From positions 62,001-126,000 of the forward strand of contig JAMFTG010000137.1 in assembly GCA_023974075.1 (NCBI GenBank): DNA of 64,000 bases. Reading direction: 5' to 3'. Origin of the DNA: Chaenocephalus aceratus (taxonomy: Eukaryota; Chordata; Actinopteri; Perciformes; Channichthyidae). Below the pieces are notes generated by a model. It had not been told where the DNA came from. It was given only the letters and a program-made list of their open reading frames with translations, and ran no database searches. The position numbers and the translations under genes are program-made. Positions 44,305 to 55,765 of the stretch are shown here, in pieces; positions within the stretch are counted from its first letter, which is position 1; every line of letters starts with the position of its first letter.

Positions 44305-44780
44305 AATTAAGATAAAATCTCATTTGCAATGCTGGCCTGGCCAAGAAGGCAGCAGCGTTACACATAACACAAACATATAAAATACAGAGAACATAACTAA
44401 GAAAACAAAAGACGAAAAGCAGTCACTTCATTGAGCACATCAGGACAGTAAGAAAGGTGCTACTTATTACTGCGAGAGCAGCTGGTGGTAAGGACCTCAG
44501 ATGCTATTGAGACAAGTGCCCTCAGTTTGAGGCTTGATTGAAGGTCATTCCAAGACCAAGGACCAGAATGAAAAAGACTCCTTTTCCCAGCCTCAGTCCG
44601 CACGGCAGGAACCTGGACCCGTATCCAGGCTCTGGGTCTGAGGTTGTGAGAGTCACAAACTGGAGCAAATCTGGCTCATATGTACAGTGGAAGCTTTCCT
44701 AAAATGGCTTTATACATTAATAAAAACCAATGCTGCATCCTACGCACACTAAGTGAGGACCATCCAGTTAGGATACAGTT
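44305..44780. repeat. Candidate dispersed repeat (LINE-like 3' region)
   Basis: GCAATGCTGGCCTGGCCAAG and the AAGGTCATTCCAAGACCAAGG word resemble a fish LINE-associated untranslated region. No frame with a domain survives, and I cannot fix the ends. Confidence 0.3.
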
Positions 44781-44855
44781 TGCATGATGAGTCCTATAGG
44801 GTGCGTGATATATAACGCAGATGATGCAATTATAATTACAGACTGTTGGTTTCCA

Positions 44856-44936
44856 TGAACATGTGTTTCTGCTCCCAATATACATAACTATCCAAGTAAA
44901 ATATGGAAATAAAAGTGACATCACCTAGACACTTTA
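44856..44936 (+). repeat. Direct repeat, copy 1
   Basis: GAACATGTGTTTCTGCTCCC and the TATCCAAGTAAAATATGG word correspond to 45346-45421 with few changes. Confidence 0.75.
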
Positions 44937-45040
44937 AAGCAATTTGGCGAATCAATATCTTCCAATATTCACCATCTCAGTTCTATTCCAGTATTCTGAT
45001 AAGCTGTTAAACAGAAGTAGAGGACAATATACATATGTTT

Positions 45041-45224
45041 ATTACATTACGTTACATTGGACACTTTTATCCAAAGCGACTTCCTTACATTCAATGCTGA
45101 GGGCAATCCCCACAGGAGCAGAGTCTCAGGGACACAACGACATGCTGACTGCAGTGGGACTCGAACCTGATTCAAAGTTCAGCGCACTAAATGCAGCGCA
45201 CAATCCACTGAGCCACAGCCTCCC
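45041..45224 (-). mobile_element. tRNA-derived SINE
   Basis: Minus-strand copy of the 14781 family, the most complete in the window. A box TGGCTCAGTGGA (one mismatch to the consensus), B box GGTTCGAGTCC, then CACTGCAGTCAGCATGTCG, and a tail with AAGTCGCTTTGGATAAAAG ending in an ATGTAACGTAATGTAAT-like run. It separates the two copies of the 75-bp direct repeat (44856 and 45346). Confidence 0.85.
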
Positions 45225-45345
45225 CATCTATGATTATAAACTGTACGAAAGCACCTTTGGGTTGGCCGATGACGCACTGTTTTATCAGAGTAGATCTTAT
45301 TTTCTATCTTAATCACATACTATTGGTTCAAGTACAAATACACGT

Positions 45346-45421
45346 CGAACATATGTTTCTATTCCCAATATTACATGAATATCCAAGTAAAATATGGAAA
45401 TAAAAGTGACATAACCGAGAA
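45346..45421 (+). repeat. Direct repeat, copy 2
   Basis: Counterpart of 44856-44936. It ends exactly at the left end of the hAT element at 45422 and includes that element's left target-site duplication. Confidence 0.75.
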
Positions 45422-45827
45422 CAGGGGTGTCAAACTCAAGGCCCGGGGGCCAAATCCGGCCCGCGGCTTCATTTAATGTGGCCCGCATGCAAAGAATATA
45501 ATACGTTTATTATATGGTTACATGTCACGGTTACATGCCACTTTACATGCCCATAAAGTAGCCTACATGTCCCACAATGCATCTTGTTTTGTGACATGCT
45601 CACTGAAGAGACTTACAATTATTTGCCCTAGACTTCTGCTTTCAGACGTAGTTAATTATGAAGTTATTACCCTATCCGATAATAATTCAATGCACAGGAA
45701 ATGATGTATTATAATACATTATTTTATATATATTATATATTTATATAGTCCTAAAGTCACAACCTGCCCTTTGAGTGCAACCATAATTGTGATGTGGCCC
45801 GCGAATACATTTAGTTTGACACCCCTG
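45422..45827. mobile_element. hAT non-autonomous element (CAGGGGTGTC type), copy 2
   Basis: 406 bp. Termini CAGGGGTGTCAAACTCAA and AGTTTGACACCCCTG. Flanks ACCGAGAA (45414-45421) and ACCTAGAA (45828-45835) are an 8-bp duplication with one mismatch. The interior matches the 10435 element in reverse orientation (CCCGGGGGCCAAATCCGGCC, ATGTCCCACAATGCATCTTG, TATCCGATAAT words). The right subterminal region differs (GATGTGGCCCGCGAATAC). Confidence 0.95.
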
Positions 45828-45835
45828 ACCTAGAA

Positions 45836-46612
45836 CATTCTTCATTTTTGCCAGGTGCATTTACATATACAAGGAATTTGCTTTGGTGTCATAAACAATA
45901 TAAGAAAACAAGTTGTAAAAGTCTTTAGACAAAATATAACTTTAAATATACAAAAAACCGTAAAAGCTCAAACTGTTCCTAACACTTAGGACCATGAATA
46001 TATAGCAATATAAGGCGAACTACAGTGAACTCAATGATAAAGTGGAAGGCTGTGCAGACGTGTGCAAAAATGTACGAATATTTTATATGCAAGACCCGCC
46101 GAAACATATGAGCGACATCTGTGCTAAATATGGCCGAACGACATCACCCACCAGCTGATGTCAGACCAAGATCTTCAAATGTCAAATAAAACATGTTCAA
46201 AGACTCGATAGAAAGTGTGTGAATGGTTTGGAGCCATGTGGTGTATCACAAAGACATCCCGCGTCCTTCTTCTATTCGCTTACTTCAGGTTGTTGTGTCA
46301 GTGTGGGCGGTGTATACACGGCGCTGTCTCAGGCCGGGCAGGTTGGGGGGGTTTGTGACAGCCTCGCCCACTCTCCCAGTGCCTCACCCGTCAAACCCAA
46401 CCACTAATAACTTCCTTTGATGGAGGGTCTGTGGGAGAGGGGAACAATGTGGGCTCGATATATTTTAAGGGGAGATATGGAGGGAGAGGAGGCTGAGAAA
46501 ATGCAATCAATGCCAGAAAGGACATTGGATTTGGAAAAAGGCTATGAGAAGGAAGTAGACGCAGACAAACAAGTGACTTCTTGTTTCCAGACAAAATACG
46601 TTTGTGTTTAGT
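45836..46612. other. No recognisable feature
   Basis: No supported feature; frames of 62-67 codons lack domains. Confidence 0.4.
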
Positions 46613-47754
46613 TTAGAGATACTACATACTGATATACACCTGAACATCAGCAGGAGAGGACTCTTTAAAGTAGAGACACTACATACTGATATACACCTGA
46701 ACATCAGCAGGAGAGGACTCTTTAAAGTAGAGATACTACATACTGATATACACCTGAACATCAGCAGGAGAGGACTCTTTAAAGTAGAGATACTACATAC
46801 TGATATACACCTGAACATCAGCAGGAGAGGACTCTTTAAAGTAGAGACACTACATACTGATATACACCTGAACATCAGCAGGAGAGAGGACTCTTTAAAG
46901 TAGAGACACTACATACTGATATACACCTGACCATCAGCAGGAGAGGACTCTTTAAAGTAGAGACGCTACATACTGATATACACCTGAACATCAGCAGGAG
47001 AGGACTCTTTAAAGTAGAGACGCTACACACTAATATACACCTGAACATCAGCAGGAGAGAACTCTTTAAAGTAGAGACACTACATACTGATATACACCTG
47101 AACATCAGCAGGAGAGAACTCTTTAAAGTAGAGACACTACATACTGATATACACCTGAACATCAGCAGGAGAGGACTCTTTAAGTAGAGACACTACATAC
47201 TGATATACACCTGATCATCAGCAGGAGTGGACTCTTTAAAGTAGAGACACTAATACTGATATACACCTGAACATCAGCAGGAGATGACTCTTTAAAGTAG
47301 AGACACTACACACTGATATACACCTGAACATCAGCAGGAGAGGACTCTTTAAAGTAGAGACACTACATACTGATATACACCTGAACATCAGCAGGAGAGG
47401 ACTCTTTAAAGTAGAGACACTACATACTGATATACACCTGAACATCAGCAGGAGAGGACTCTTTAAAGTAGAGACGCTACACACTGATATACACCTGAAC
47501 ATCAGCAGGAGAGGACTCTTTAAAGTAGAGACACTACATACTGATATACACCTGAACATCAGCAGGAGAGAACTCTTTAAAGTAGAGACACTACATACTG
47601 ATATACACCTGAACATCAGCAGGAGAGGACTCTTTAAAGTAGAGACACTACATACTGATATACACCTGAACATCAGCAGGAGAGGACTCTTTAAAGTAGA
47701 GACACTACATGCTGATATACACCTGAACATCAGCAGGAGAGGACTCTTTAAAGT
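46613..47754 (-). repeat. 57-bp minisatellite, array C (about 20 units)
   Basis: Same 57-bp family as arrays A and B, but in reverse orientation: units read CTGATATACACCTGAACATC and AGCAGGAGAGGACTC on the plus strand. Several units have 1-2 bp indels (near 46885, 47183 and 47251), so open frames are interrupted. Variant sites include GAGACGCTAC, GAGATACTAC and GAGAACTC. Confidence 0.97.
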
Positions 47755-48542
47755 GTCCGTCCTTTAGCCATCATGCAGCCTCCAGTAATAACGAGGCATG
47801 TATTCAGTCCGTCAGCGTGGGACTGCTCCTAGCTCAGAAAAACATTTGGCTCCACTGAAATCTGACTCTGTGTAACCTTGCCGTGCATTGAAGCTTATTT
47901 GAAGCCCGTTGTATTTCCCGTGAGCTGCAGGAATGAGAAGCATTTCATCTGTTTTTGTTTTTGCATATTAAAACCCTTTTTATATGCAAATAAACTAAAC
48001 CTATGACCTGTCAGAGTTGGTGAGGAGCTCCTTAATGAGGAAGAATTATGTATTATGTTCACACATTTGAATAATATTATTGAATATGCTGTTACTGTGT
48101 AAACTATTGAGAGTTCATCTGCTATATTTAATGGTTTCTACAACTTGTTATAGTCACATAAAGGCTCCTATTTAACAAACTTTTGGAAATGTATATGTCA
48201 TCATTTATTATTTTCACACTTTAATTTATTCGCATTGAAAAGGCTGTCATTGTATGAACTATTCGAGTATAAATATATCGTCTTTCTGACTCCCATCTGT
48301 TTTGTTTTTACATTTTTTAACCATTTTTATATGCAAATAAACCAAAGACGTGACCTGGCATGATGCGAGAAAACTATTTAATTAGGAATATAATCATTTA
48401 TACAAATTTAAATAATATTACTGAATATTCCCCTCTTCTACAAACTATTAGAAGTGCATCTGCTATATTTAAGGATTTTTATAAACGTATATAATCACAT
48501 TAAAATGTCTCTTATTGCATGAACTATTAGCCGTTTATTTTA
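47755..48542. repeat. AT-rich spacer with ~350-bp degenerate duplication
   Basis: 47946-48245 and 48294-48530 share CATCTGTTTTTG, TTTTTATATGCAAATAAAC, TGACCTG, ATCTGCTATATTTAA and TGAACTATT in the same order, offset about 348 bp. A third piece with GCACGAACTATTGGAATCG lies at 49350-49400, on the other side of array D. The unit is therefore older than, and split by, array D. Confidence 0.7.
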
Positions 48543-49290
48543 TACACTACATTCTGATATACACCTGGACGTCAGCAGGAGAGAACTCTTTAAAGTAGAG
48601 ACACTACATACTGATATACACCTGAACATCAGCAGGAGAGGACTCTTTAAAGTACAGACACTACATACTGATATACACCTGAACATCAGCAGGAGAGGAC
48701 TCTTTAAAGTACAGACACTACATACTGATATACACCTGAACATCAGCAGGAGAGGACTCTTTAAAGTAGAGACACTACATACTGATATACACCTGAACAT
48801 CAGCAGGAGAGGACTCTTTAAAGTAGAGACACTACATACTGATATACACCTGAACGTCAGCAGGAGAGAACTCTTTAAAGTAGAGACACTACATACTGAT
48901 ATACACCTGAACATCAGCAGGAGAGGACTCTTTAAAGTAGAGACACTATATACTGATATACACCTGAACATCAGCAGGAGAGGACTCTTTAAAGTAGAGA
49001 CACTACATACTGATATACACCTGACCATCAGCGGGAGAGGACTCTTTAAAGTAGAGACACTACATCCTGATATACACCTGAACATCAGCAGGAGAGGACT
49101 CTTTAAAGTAGAGACACTACATACTGATATACACCTGAACATCAGCAGGAGAGGACTCTTTAAAGCAGAGACACTACATACTGATATACACCTGAACATC
49201 AGCAGGAGAGGACTCTTTAAAGTAGAGACACTACATACTGATATACACCTGAACATCAGCAGGAGAGGACTCTTTAAAGTAGAGACACTG
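48543..49290 (-). repeat. 57-bp minisatellite, array D (about 13 units)
   Basis: Same family and orientation as array C. Variants include CTGGACGTCAGC, AGTACAGACAC and CACTATATAC. It stops inside an incomplete unit (GACACTGTAGAGACAG). Confidence 0.97.
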
Positions 49291-50904
49291 TAGAGACAGT
49301 AGGCGAGGAGATTTATATTCTGTATTTCTGTATTTCCTCATCTTAATCTTTATCCCCTTCAGGCTATAATTGCACGAACTATTGGAATCGTGTATCCGCT
49401 GTTGTTTATACCAGTCAGGCGGAAACAGCAGAAGTGTCAACGGAGATACACGAACACATACGGTATTAGCAGGAGTATGTTTAGCACACACGCCTCTGAT
49501 CCGTGGGTGTGCGTGTCCAGCTGTTAGGGGTCGAACTGGGTCACGTAACCAGGCTGACCTGAGACAACCCAACGCAGAACATCGTGAGAGGACTCAGAGA
49601 GAGGGAGGGGGAGGGGATGTGAGCCGTGCTGCACAACGTCACGGATAACCGGATGTTCTCAGACCAGCAGGGGGTAAAGCATAAAGACGGTGTGAAGGAT
49701 CCACGGCACCAACGCCAACATTACGATACTCTGGGAGTGCTGAGACAAAGGGAAGTGGTGAGAGCTGGTAGCTGAAGGATGTATAAACCTGTTGAGATCA
49801 CATCGGGGGGGGCGGTGGACACTCGAGAAAGCCACACAGGGAACGCTGCATGAGTGATTGGAGGCTCGAAGCTGTGCAAGCACCTGAGGATAAAACCGTG
49901 TTTGAACAATGTATGACAAAAATAATCCTTCCCCCGATATTACACACCGCCTTCATTGTGTCGGGAAACACTCCAAAGGAACACCGTGGTGCTGTTGATT
50001 CAAAACTAAATCATATCCAGCATTGGTTCTGTATCCACGTTGGCAGTCTCGTTGGTGAGGCTCACTGATTCCTGGAGGCAGAGAAGGCGAGAACAATGCA
50101 ATCAATCAAGTGAAAAAGAGGAACATGGTGCCGAGGCTATTCGCAGGAAGTAGATCCAAACAACAGGGAATTAATCCTGAGTGCATACTGCTCCATCATG
50201 CACATTACATATTGTTAGTAACAGAATTGGTGTCTGGCCTGGAAGCTTTGCAAACCTCAGGAAGGTGAGCACGTGGCTGCGAGACCGAGAGAAGTAGGAC
50301 CGAAATAAAGCTTCACAAAAACACCCACAAAGAACAACATGCGGCACAACCTGAGCTGACAAGCAAATCGTTTCCTGTGATATTCTCAATTATTCAGAAG
50401 TAATATTCACACAGTCGCTCTGACAATATGACCTGCTTTGGTGGAGACTTGAGCGCATTTACAAGGTGATTCACACCCTGTCTTTGCAGTGCACGAGAAT
50501 GTGAAACCTGCATGCAGACACACGGCTTCGTGCAGGTGGAAAAGCTCACAGACAGGAACTGGCAGAACATCATAAACAGCGCCGGCACGATGCGAGCCAC
50601 GTGTGTGCCGACCCAGGACAAACACGCAGAAAGCTGCCCTCTTTTATTCCAACGCAAATAATAACTGGAGATGAAGCGCAGCTGGGAGGCAGGCGGCGAC
50701 CCCGCGGATCACGTGTGAGCAGCAGGTGTGCACATCGTGGGAGCATCGAGCACACTAGAACAAATACCGGGTACTAATACAAAGCTGATTTGATTTGGAA
50801 AAGAACAGCTATTTAAAAAAGAAGTTTTCAAATAAAAACGGCAGATTCTCTAGAACTTTCTTCCATAGCACGAATACAATGCTGCATGTACTGGCAGTCA
50901 TTGG
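49291..50904. other. No gene recognised
   Basis: 49350-49400 carries the last piece of the 350-bp degenerate repeat. Frames of 60-113 codons here lack domains. A stretch of G (49805-49813) is the only simple repeat. Confidence 0.4.
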
Positions 50905-51097
50905 TCAGACGATAGATAAGATAAGATGAATCCTTTATTAATCCAATGGGGAAATTCAGGAGTTGAAGCAGCAACAGAGTGAAAGTACAGATTCACACAA
51001 AATTAAAACAATTATAAATCAAATACAAATTATACACAGGTAGGTAGCTGTTAAGACAAGAATTGAATTAAGTGAATTAAATGAACATATATACATA
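50905..51097 (-). mobile_element. LINE 3' tail
   Basis: Plus strand GATAGATAAGATAAGATGAA, then CCTTTATTAATCC and AATGGGGAAATTCAGGAG. On the minus strand this is the CAATGGGGAAATT... GGATTAATAAAGG tail followed by ATCTTATC repeats of L2-type fish LINEs. Interrupted or followed by a 224-bp hAT at 51106. Confidence 0.6.
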
Positions 51098-51105
51098 TCT
51101 GAGTC

Positions 51106-51329
51106 CAGGGGTGGACCGGGACTCTCGACCGGCCCACTTCGGTACCGCCGGCCCACCTCGGTACCGCCGGCCCACCTCGGTACCGCCGGCCCACTTCGGT
51201 ACCGCAAGTAAATACCGCTAGTAAATTGTCAACAGGGGGGGGGGGGGTTAGTGACTTGTCCAACCGGCCCACTTCAGTACCGGCCCATCGGGATTCGTCC
51301 CGAACGTCCCGATGGCCAGTCCGCCACTG
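51106..51329. mobile_element. hAT MITE (CAGGGGTGGACC type) with 19-bp repeat
   Basis: 224 bp with ends CAGGGGTGGACCGG and GGCCAGTCCGCCACTG (imperfect inverted repeats) and a perfect 8-bp duplication TCTGAGTC (51098-51105 and 51330-51337). Four units of a 19-bp repeat (CCGGCCCACCTCGGTACCG) occupy 51129-51204. A G run lies at 51235-51247. Confidence 0.88.
51129..51204. repeat. 19-bp tandem repeat x4
   Basis: Four abutting 19-bp units, CCGGCCCACYTCGGTACCG, differing only at one C/T position. The unit resembles the element's own subterminal CCGGCCCA, so it probably arose by local duplication of that end. Confidence 0.95.
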
Positions 51330-51337
51330 TCTGAGTC

Positions 51338-51904
51338 TGTATTGTTAAATATATGTACATGTATGTGTGCAGGTCAAAGTTACTGTGCTCACAGTGCAGA
51401 TTGTATGTACCACATGTGTGAGGGGAACAATCAAAAATAATAGAAAAACCTGCTGATTTCTTTATAGAAGTAAAACATGTGTGAGCAAAAATCCCCAAAA
51501 CGCTGTACTATAAAACAATGCTGCGTTAATTTGTGGTCCTAAGGTGACATGCAATGGAAGCTAATGAAAAGATATTAGACTTTTTAATCAAAAACACTGC
51601 TGAATTTTCACAACAATATTCATAAAAAATGGAAAACGCATTTTCCAGTGTAGAAGTACAATGCTGCATGCCTTGGAGTCACTGGGTCAGATGAAAGCTG
51701 ATCTCTTAGAAAGTGAACTGAAACCCAATTAAAAGAGGTGTGTCGTACTGCTCCAAAGTGATTACTTTTTGCAGCTGTGACGACCCCTCCACACCACATG
51801 GGGTGCCGTCTGTTTGTGTGCGTGTGTATATTCTCACCTCTCGTCTCGCCTCCCTGCTTTATGTTACAGCCCACGAGCCGGGTTGAAACAGGCCATTAGA
51901 ACAG
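51338..51904. other. No recognisable feature
   Basis: ACAATGCTGCATG with a TTGGAGTCACTGGGTCAGA word near 51660 echoes 50878-50915, suggesting a diverged duplicate of the LINE-tail region. Otherwise nothing recognised. Confidence 0.35.
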
Positions 51905-52268
51905 TTGTGTCACGATCTGTCTGTGTTTTGTCTTGTCTTTTTCTGTCTTTGGTTTCCTGTTTTATTTTGAAAAGTCTTCACCCCCCGTCTTGCCTGTTGC
52001 TTTCTGTCTGTGTTCCCGCCTGCCTGATTACCTGATTGTGTTCACCTGCTGCCCCCGTGTGTTCTCCTCCCTCCTCACCTGTCTCTTGTTTGTGTGATTA
52101 GTCTTGTGTGTATTTAAGTTCTGGTTTTTCTGTCTGTCTCTGTTAGTTCCTTGTTAGTCATTGACCGTGTTCATTGGGAAGAGCTTTGTATTTTTCTTGT
52201 TGCCTTTTAATAAAGGTGTTTTCTGTGAAATGTGCATTTGGGTCCTGCCTGCTTCGCTCGACCCGGAC
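51905..52268 (+). mobile_element. LTR-like element, unexpanded copy
   Basis: Starts near TGTCACGATCTGTC and ends near CTCGACCCGGACA. Landmarks in order: GGTTTCCTGTTTTATTTTG, one 33-bp unit bounded by CACCTG at 52043 and 52076, GTGTGATTAGTC, TATA-like GTATTTAAG near 52110, poly(A) signal AATAAA near 52210, then GCATTTGGGTCC. TG...CA ends, a promoter-like box and a poly(A) signal suggest a solo LTR, but I see no 4-6 bp flanking duplication. It is the reference for the expanded copy at 4531. Confidence 0.5.
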
Positions 52269-53626
52269 ACACTGGACATAGGGTTTCTGAATAATGGGCT
52301 TTTTCTGAAGAATTAGCAGCAATGACCATACACAAGGTTTAAAGTTGACTTACTTCAACATCCATGCTTTTATAGCAGCACACACTAAACCGTAACACAC
52401 ATCTGTAAATACAAAGCTTTGAAAAGAAGGTAATACAACATGGAGGCTTCATGTGGGAAGTCAAAACTCCGTGACATCCGAACTTTACGCGGATCACTCG
52501 AGGGCAGAGACGTTCATCTGAAACACTTAAAAAGGGTTTAACCGGCCCAGAAACAATAAAGGAAGGTGTGAGGAGGATCGGATATGATGTGAGGGGATAA
52601 CGGGAGAAAGTGACGGGACAAGAGATGGGACGGTGTCAATCTGTGAAGAGGACAAATTGAAGAAGAAGGATTAGGCTTGAAATGTTCCAGAAAGAGATCA
52701 ATCTTCAGGAAGCTGAGGATACACACAGAGAAAGGAGCGGTGTGTTAAATACACATTGTTCTGATCCAAGGTAATTAACGCTAATCGGGGGAATCAAGCC
52801 ACGTGGCGTCCACTTTCAAAAGCATTGACACATCTGAGTCTGAATGCAGGCCGTAACCCCTACAGGTGTGCATTGTCTGAGAGATAATCGTCGGCTCATT
52901 TTGTCAAACGGCTGGCGTTTATTGAGAAATGGCCACCTGTGACGCCTTTTACTCGAGACACCTGCTTTCCTTCTGCACAAAGACATCTCCTACGGATATA
53001 AAAACCATTGCTTGATGAAAATATACTAGAACAGGCGTCGTCTGTACGGGACAATGCATGTGTCTTTTCACCACATGTCTGTGTCCAAAATCACCAAACC
53101 ATTGAGCTGCCGCTGCGGACACATTTCAGGGGAAACAGACAAACCATTCCAGCAGATTGCATCCAGCTCCAGTTCATCTCACGGGACATTATCTATTATC
53201 CTACAGTCCAAACTAAGCTTTCCATTGAGAGTCAAAATGCTGCCCCCTGTTGAATGCTTTATTGCGGGGAAGTCTTGATATCTGCAGCAGGGACTTTATT
53301 CTGTCTCTAAAAGAGGTATTTTTAAATGATGGAATCAGTCATTTATCTAATGATCCCCAACGTTAAACTGAAACACAAGAGACCGATGATTGTTTCCGGG
53401 TTTCTTTGGAAAGTCAGCTTTGGTTTCAAACACACATTTAAACTGGGTCAGCTCGCCCACACGTCCAATCCAAGGTCCTGAACTCTCTGTGAGGTGCCTA
53501 TTGATGTCTGCCTTTGTTCAAACACAATAGACGTGATTGCAATTTCAACAGTCCTCCCGGTCAATTCTCTACGGAATAATAGTCCCTGTGAACGCGGTGC
53601 ACATTGTGATACACTCCAAAATCAAA
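52269..53626. other. No recognisable feature
   Basis: No supported gene; short, domain-free frames. Confidence 0.4.
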
Positions 53627-53671
53627 TGTCATTTAGCTGACAATTGTATCCAAGGCAACTTACAATAAGTG
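53627..53671 (-). mobile_element. SINE tail fragment
   Basis: GTCATTTAGCTGACAATTGT and ATCCAAGGCAACTTACAATA resemble the reverse complement of the SINE tail (GTCGCTTTGGATAAAAGC) found in the complete copies. No head present. Confidence 0.35.
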
Positions 53672-53924
53672 CAATCAACCATGAAGATGAATCCTGTATG
53701 TTCATTAGCTCTCCATCAGCCCAACATGTTTTACGTGCTACGTTCCTTTTGCTTTTTGTTATTGGCCACGGTGCAATGGAAAGTCCATCCTCATTGAACA
53801 CATGTATGAAAAACGTTGACATAATTACTGCATTTTCCTGACAATCAATGCCCAAAGCCTTAGAAGTGAAGCCATAAGATGAAGCCTATGTGTTGAAACA
53901 ACTGAAATTATACACAAATATATA
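53672..53924. other. Short spacer
   Basis: No recognisable feature. Confidence 0.4.
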
Positions 53925-53932
53925 CTCAACAC

Positions 53933-54939
53933 TAGTGCTGCGTACCGGTACGCCGAACCGGTACTGGACTTGTAAAAAGTTTCGGTTCAAGTCCGGTTAA
54001 AACCGGAACGTCGGGAACCGGTACTTGGACTCGCAAAAAAACTAACACTTACGTATATTCTGGTGTCTGTGGTTATTTAAACATTCCCTGATGAACGTTA
54101 TTCAGCGTCAATAAATGAGTGCTAATCCCAGTGTGCTCAGTGTACACAATCACATGTCATTTCACCTTCGATTCACGGTTTGAAAACGTAGCATTTCGCC
54201 ACATGCTAATGCTAACCGGAAGTGAATAATTTTCAGAATAAAAGTATTAAGTTAATAGTGTGAACTTCCGGTTTTTTCAGAATAAAACTGATTTAAATTA
54301 AATAGTGTATTTAATTCAAAATTACGCCATATCAACATTGATTTTAATTTCTAACAGTATGTATGTACATCACTATGTATGTAGTATGTACTGTATAATG
54401 TACACATGGAGTTGTAGAAAAGACATGGTGTACAGACAGTACAGTACACTCTGACTGTACAGCCACTACAGTGTATACTGTATAGTAGGTGTGTAACAGT
54501 GTAATGCGTATAGTCTACTCCACACTCTACCTTTCAGCAACGCTTTAGGGATTTAGGCTCAGTCAGCTCAGGGACTGTTTGGTTACTTTAGTTTGGTAAA
54601 TGAAATAAATGTTTGAACTTTGTAGTAGTTCACTGTAGTTGCTGTCATAAGTCATTTGTAGACTAAGTGGCAAAAAGTGGTTTTTTACATGTGTACTTTG
54701 TAGAGAAATGTAGACACAAGTTAGATGGGAGCACAATAAACCTGACGAGTTTGAATTTGAGTTGATTATGAGTTAATTTTCAATTGATAATTAGCTCACA
54801 ATAAGTTCACTTTAGTTACTCACACAACTTGACACAAGCCATGGGTTCAGGTCCGGACTTATAAGTCCCGACCTGAACCTGAACCTCTGGACTTGAGTCC
54901 GGACCTGAACCTGAATGTGAGTCCAGGTACGCAGCACTA
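53933..54939. mobile_element. hAT element (TAGTGCTGCGTACC type)
   Basis: 1,007 bp with ends TAGTGCTGCGTACC and GGTACGCAGCACTA and a perfect 8-bp duplication CTCAACAC (53925-53932 and 54940-54947). Subterminal regions repeat GAACCGGTAC at the left and GACCTGAACCTGAA at the right. The middle (54350-54500) is rich in TGTACTGTA words and non-coding. Confidence 0.95.
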
Positions 54940-54947
54940 CTCAACAC

Positions 54948-55765
54948 TCTTCATACAAAATCTCTCCAAACTCACTTATTCACTCGACAACTGGGATTAG
55001 GGCTGTTTGTGTTCTGATGTTATGTAAAGCGTCTTTGAGCATTAGGAACAGCGATATTCAGAAAGCAACCACAAAGTCACGACCTCAGCTAATTGCTAAT
55101 ATATGTCGGATATGTCCATGGAGAATCCGAAAAGCCGTTGTGGGGCAAAGTGACTCTGAAGAAGCCATTATGATTAGCAGTCAGTGTATTAATCATCGGC
55201 TAGCATTAGCATGAGGGGACACACGTGACCTTGCGAAGTACGCAGAAGTGATGGATGTGACATTAAGGCAATTGTGGAAGTGGCTGGAGCAGAATTTATC
55301 AAGTCTTTCCGACAGAACAGGAAACGTTGTCCCTCAGGGTCCAGAAGGCATGGAGGAAAAGCTAAGCCTCGGATAGTTAGTGATTATAAAACTTTCTTTT
55401 TGCTGCTGGCATCGTTAAAAAAGCAATTTAGACTTTCTCTTCTTTTAAACTTATAATGAGTAACTCTGATTTAGACTTTTGACTGAATGCTGAAAATGTC
55501 AAGTGAACACTCTATGAAGGACGGGGTGCTTTTTTTTTACTATTTATATCCACAAGTGAACCAAATCCACTGAAATACAGGAAACTGAAGTTGTTCTGCG
55601 GCGCCTGGCTGTCAGAATATTTCCATATCAAGTACATGGTGATTAGCTGCAGTGCAGTATGCTCTCATTCAGAGACAAGTTGTATGAGATAGAAACATCC
55701 TCAAGTTATTCCCACATCTGATTCAGAATAATATCGATACTGCATCGCCTCAAACTACCTCCGCC
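54948..55765. other. No recognisable feature
   Basis: No supported gene. The last 20 bases (CGCCTCAAACTACCTCCGCC, 55746-55765) recur at 56184 and 60166, where they mark the other side of the 35-bp arrays. Confidence 0.45.

Noticed and set aside
14781..45224. tRNA genes suggested by A/B boxes
   Set aside because: The boxes belong to SINE heads: no acceptor-stem pairing, and each is followed by the SINE body and tail.
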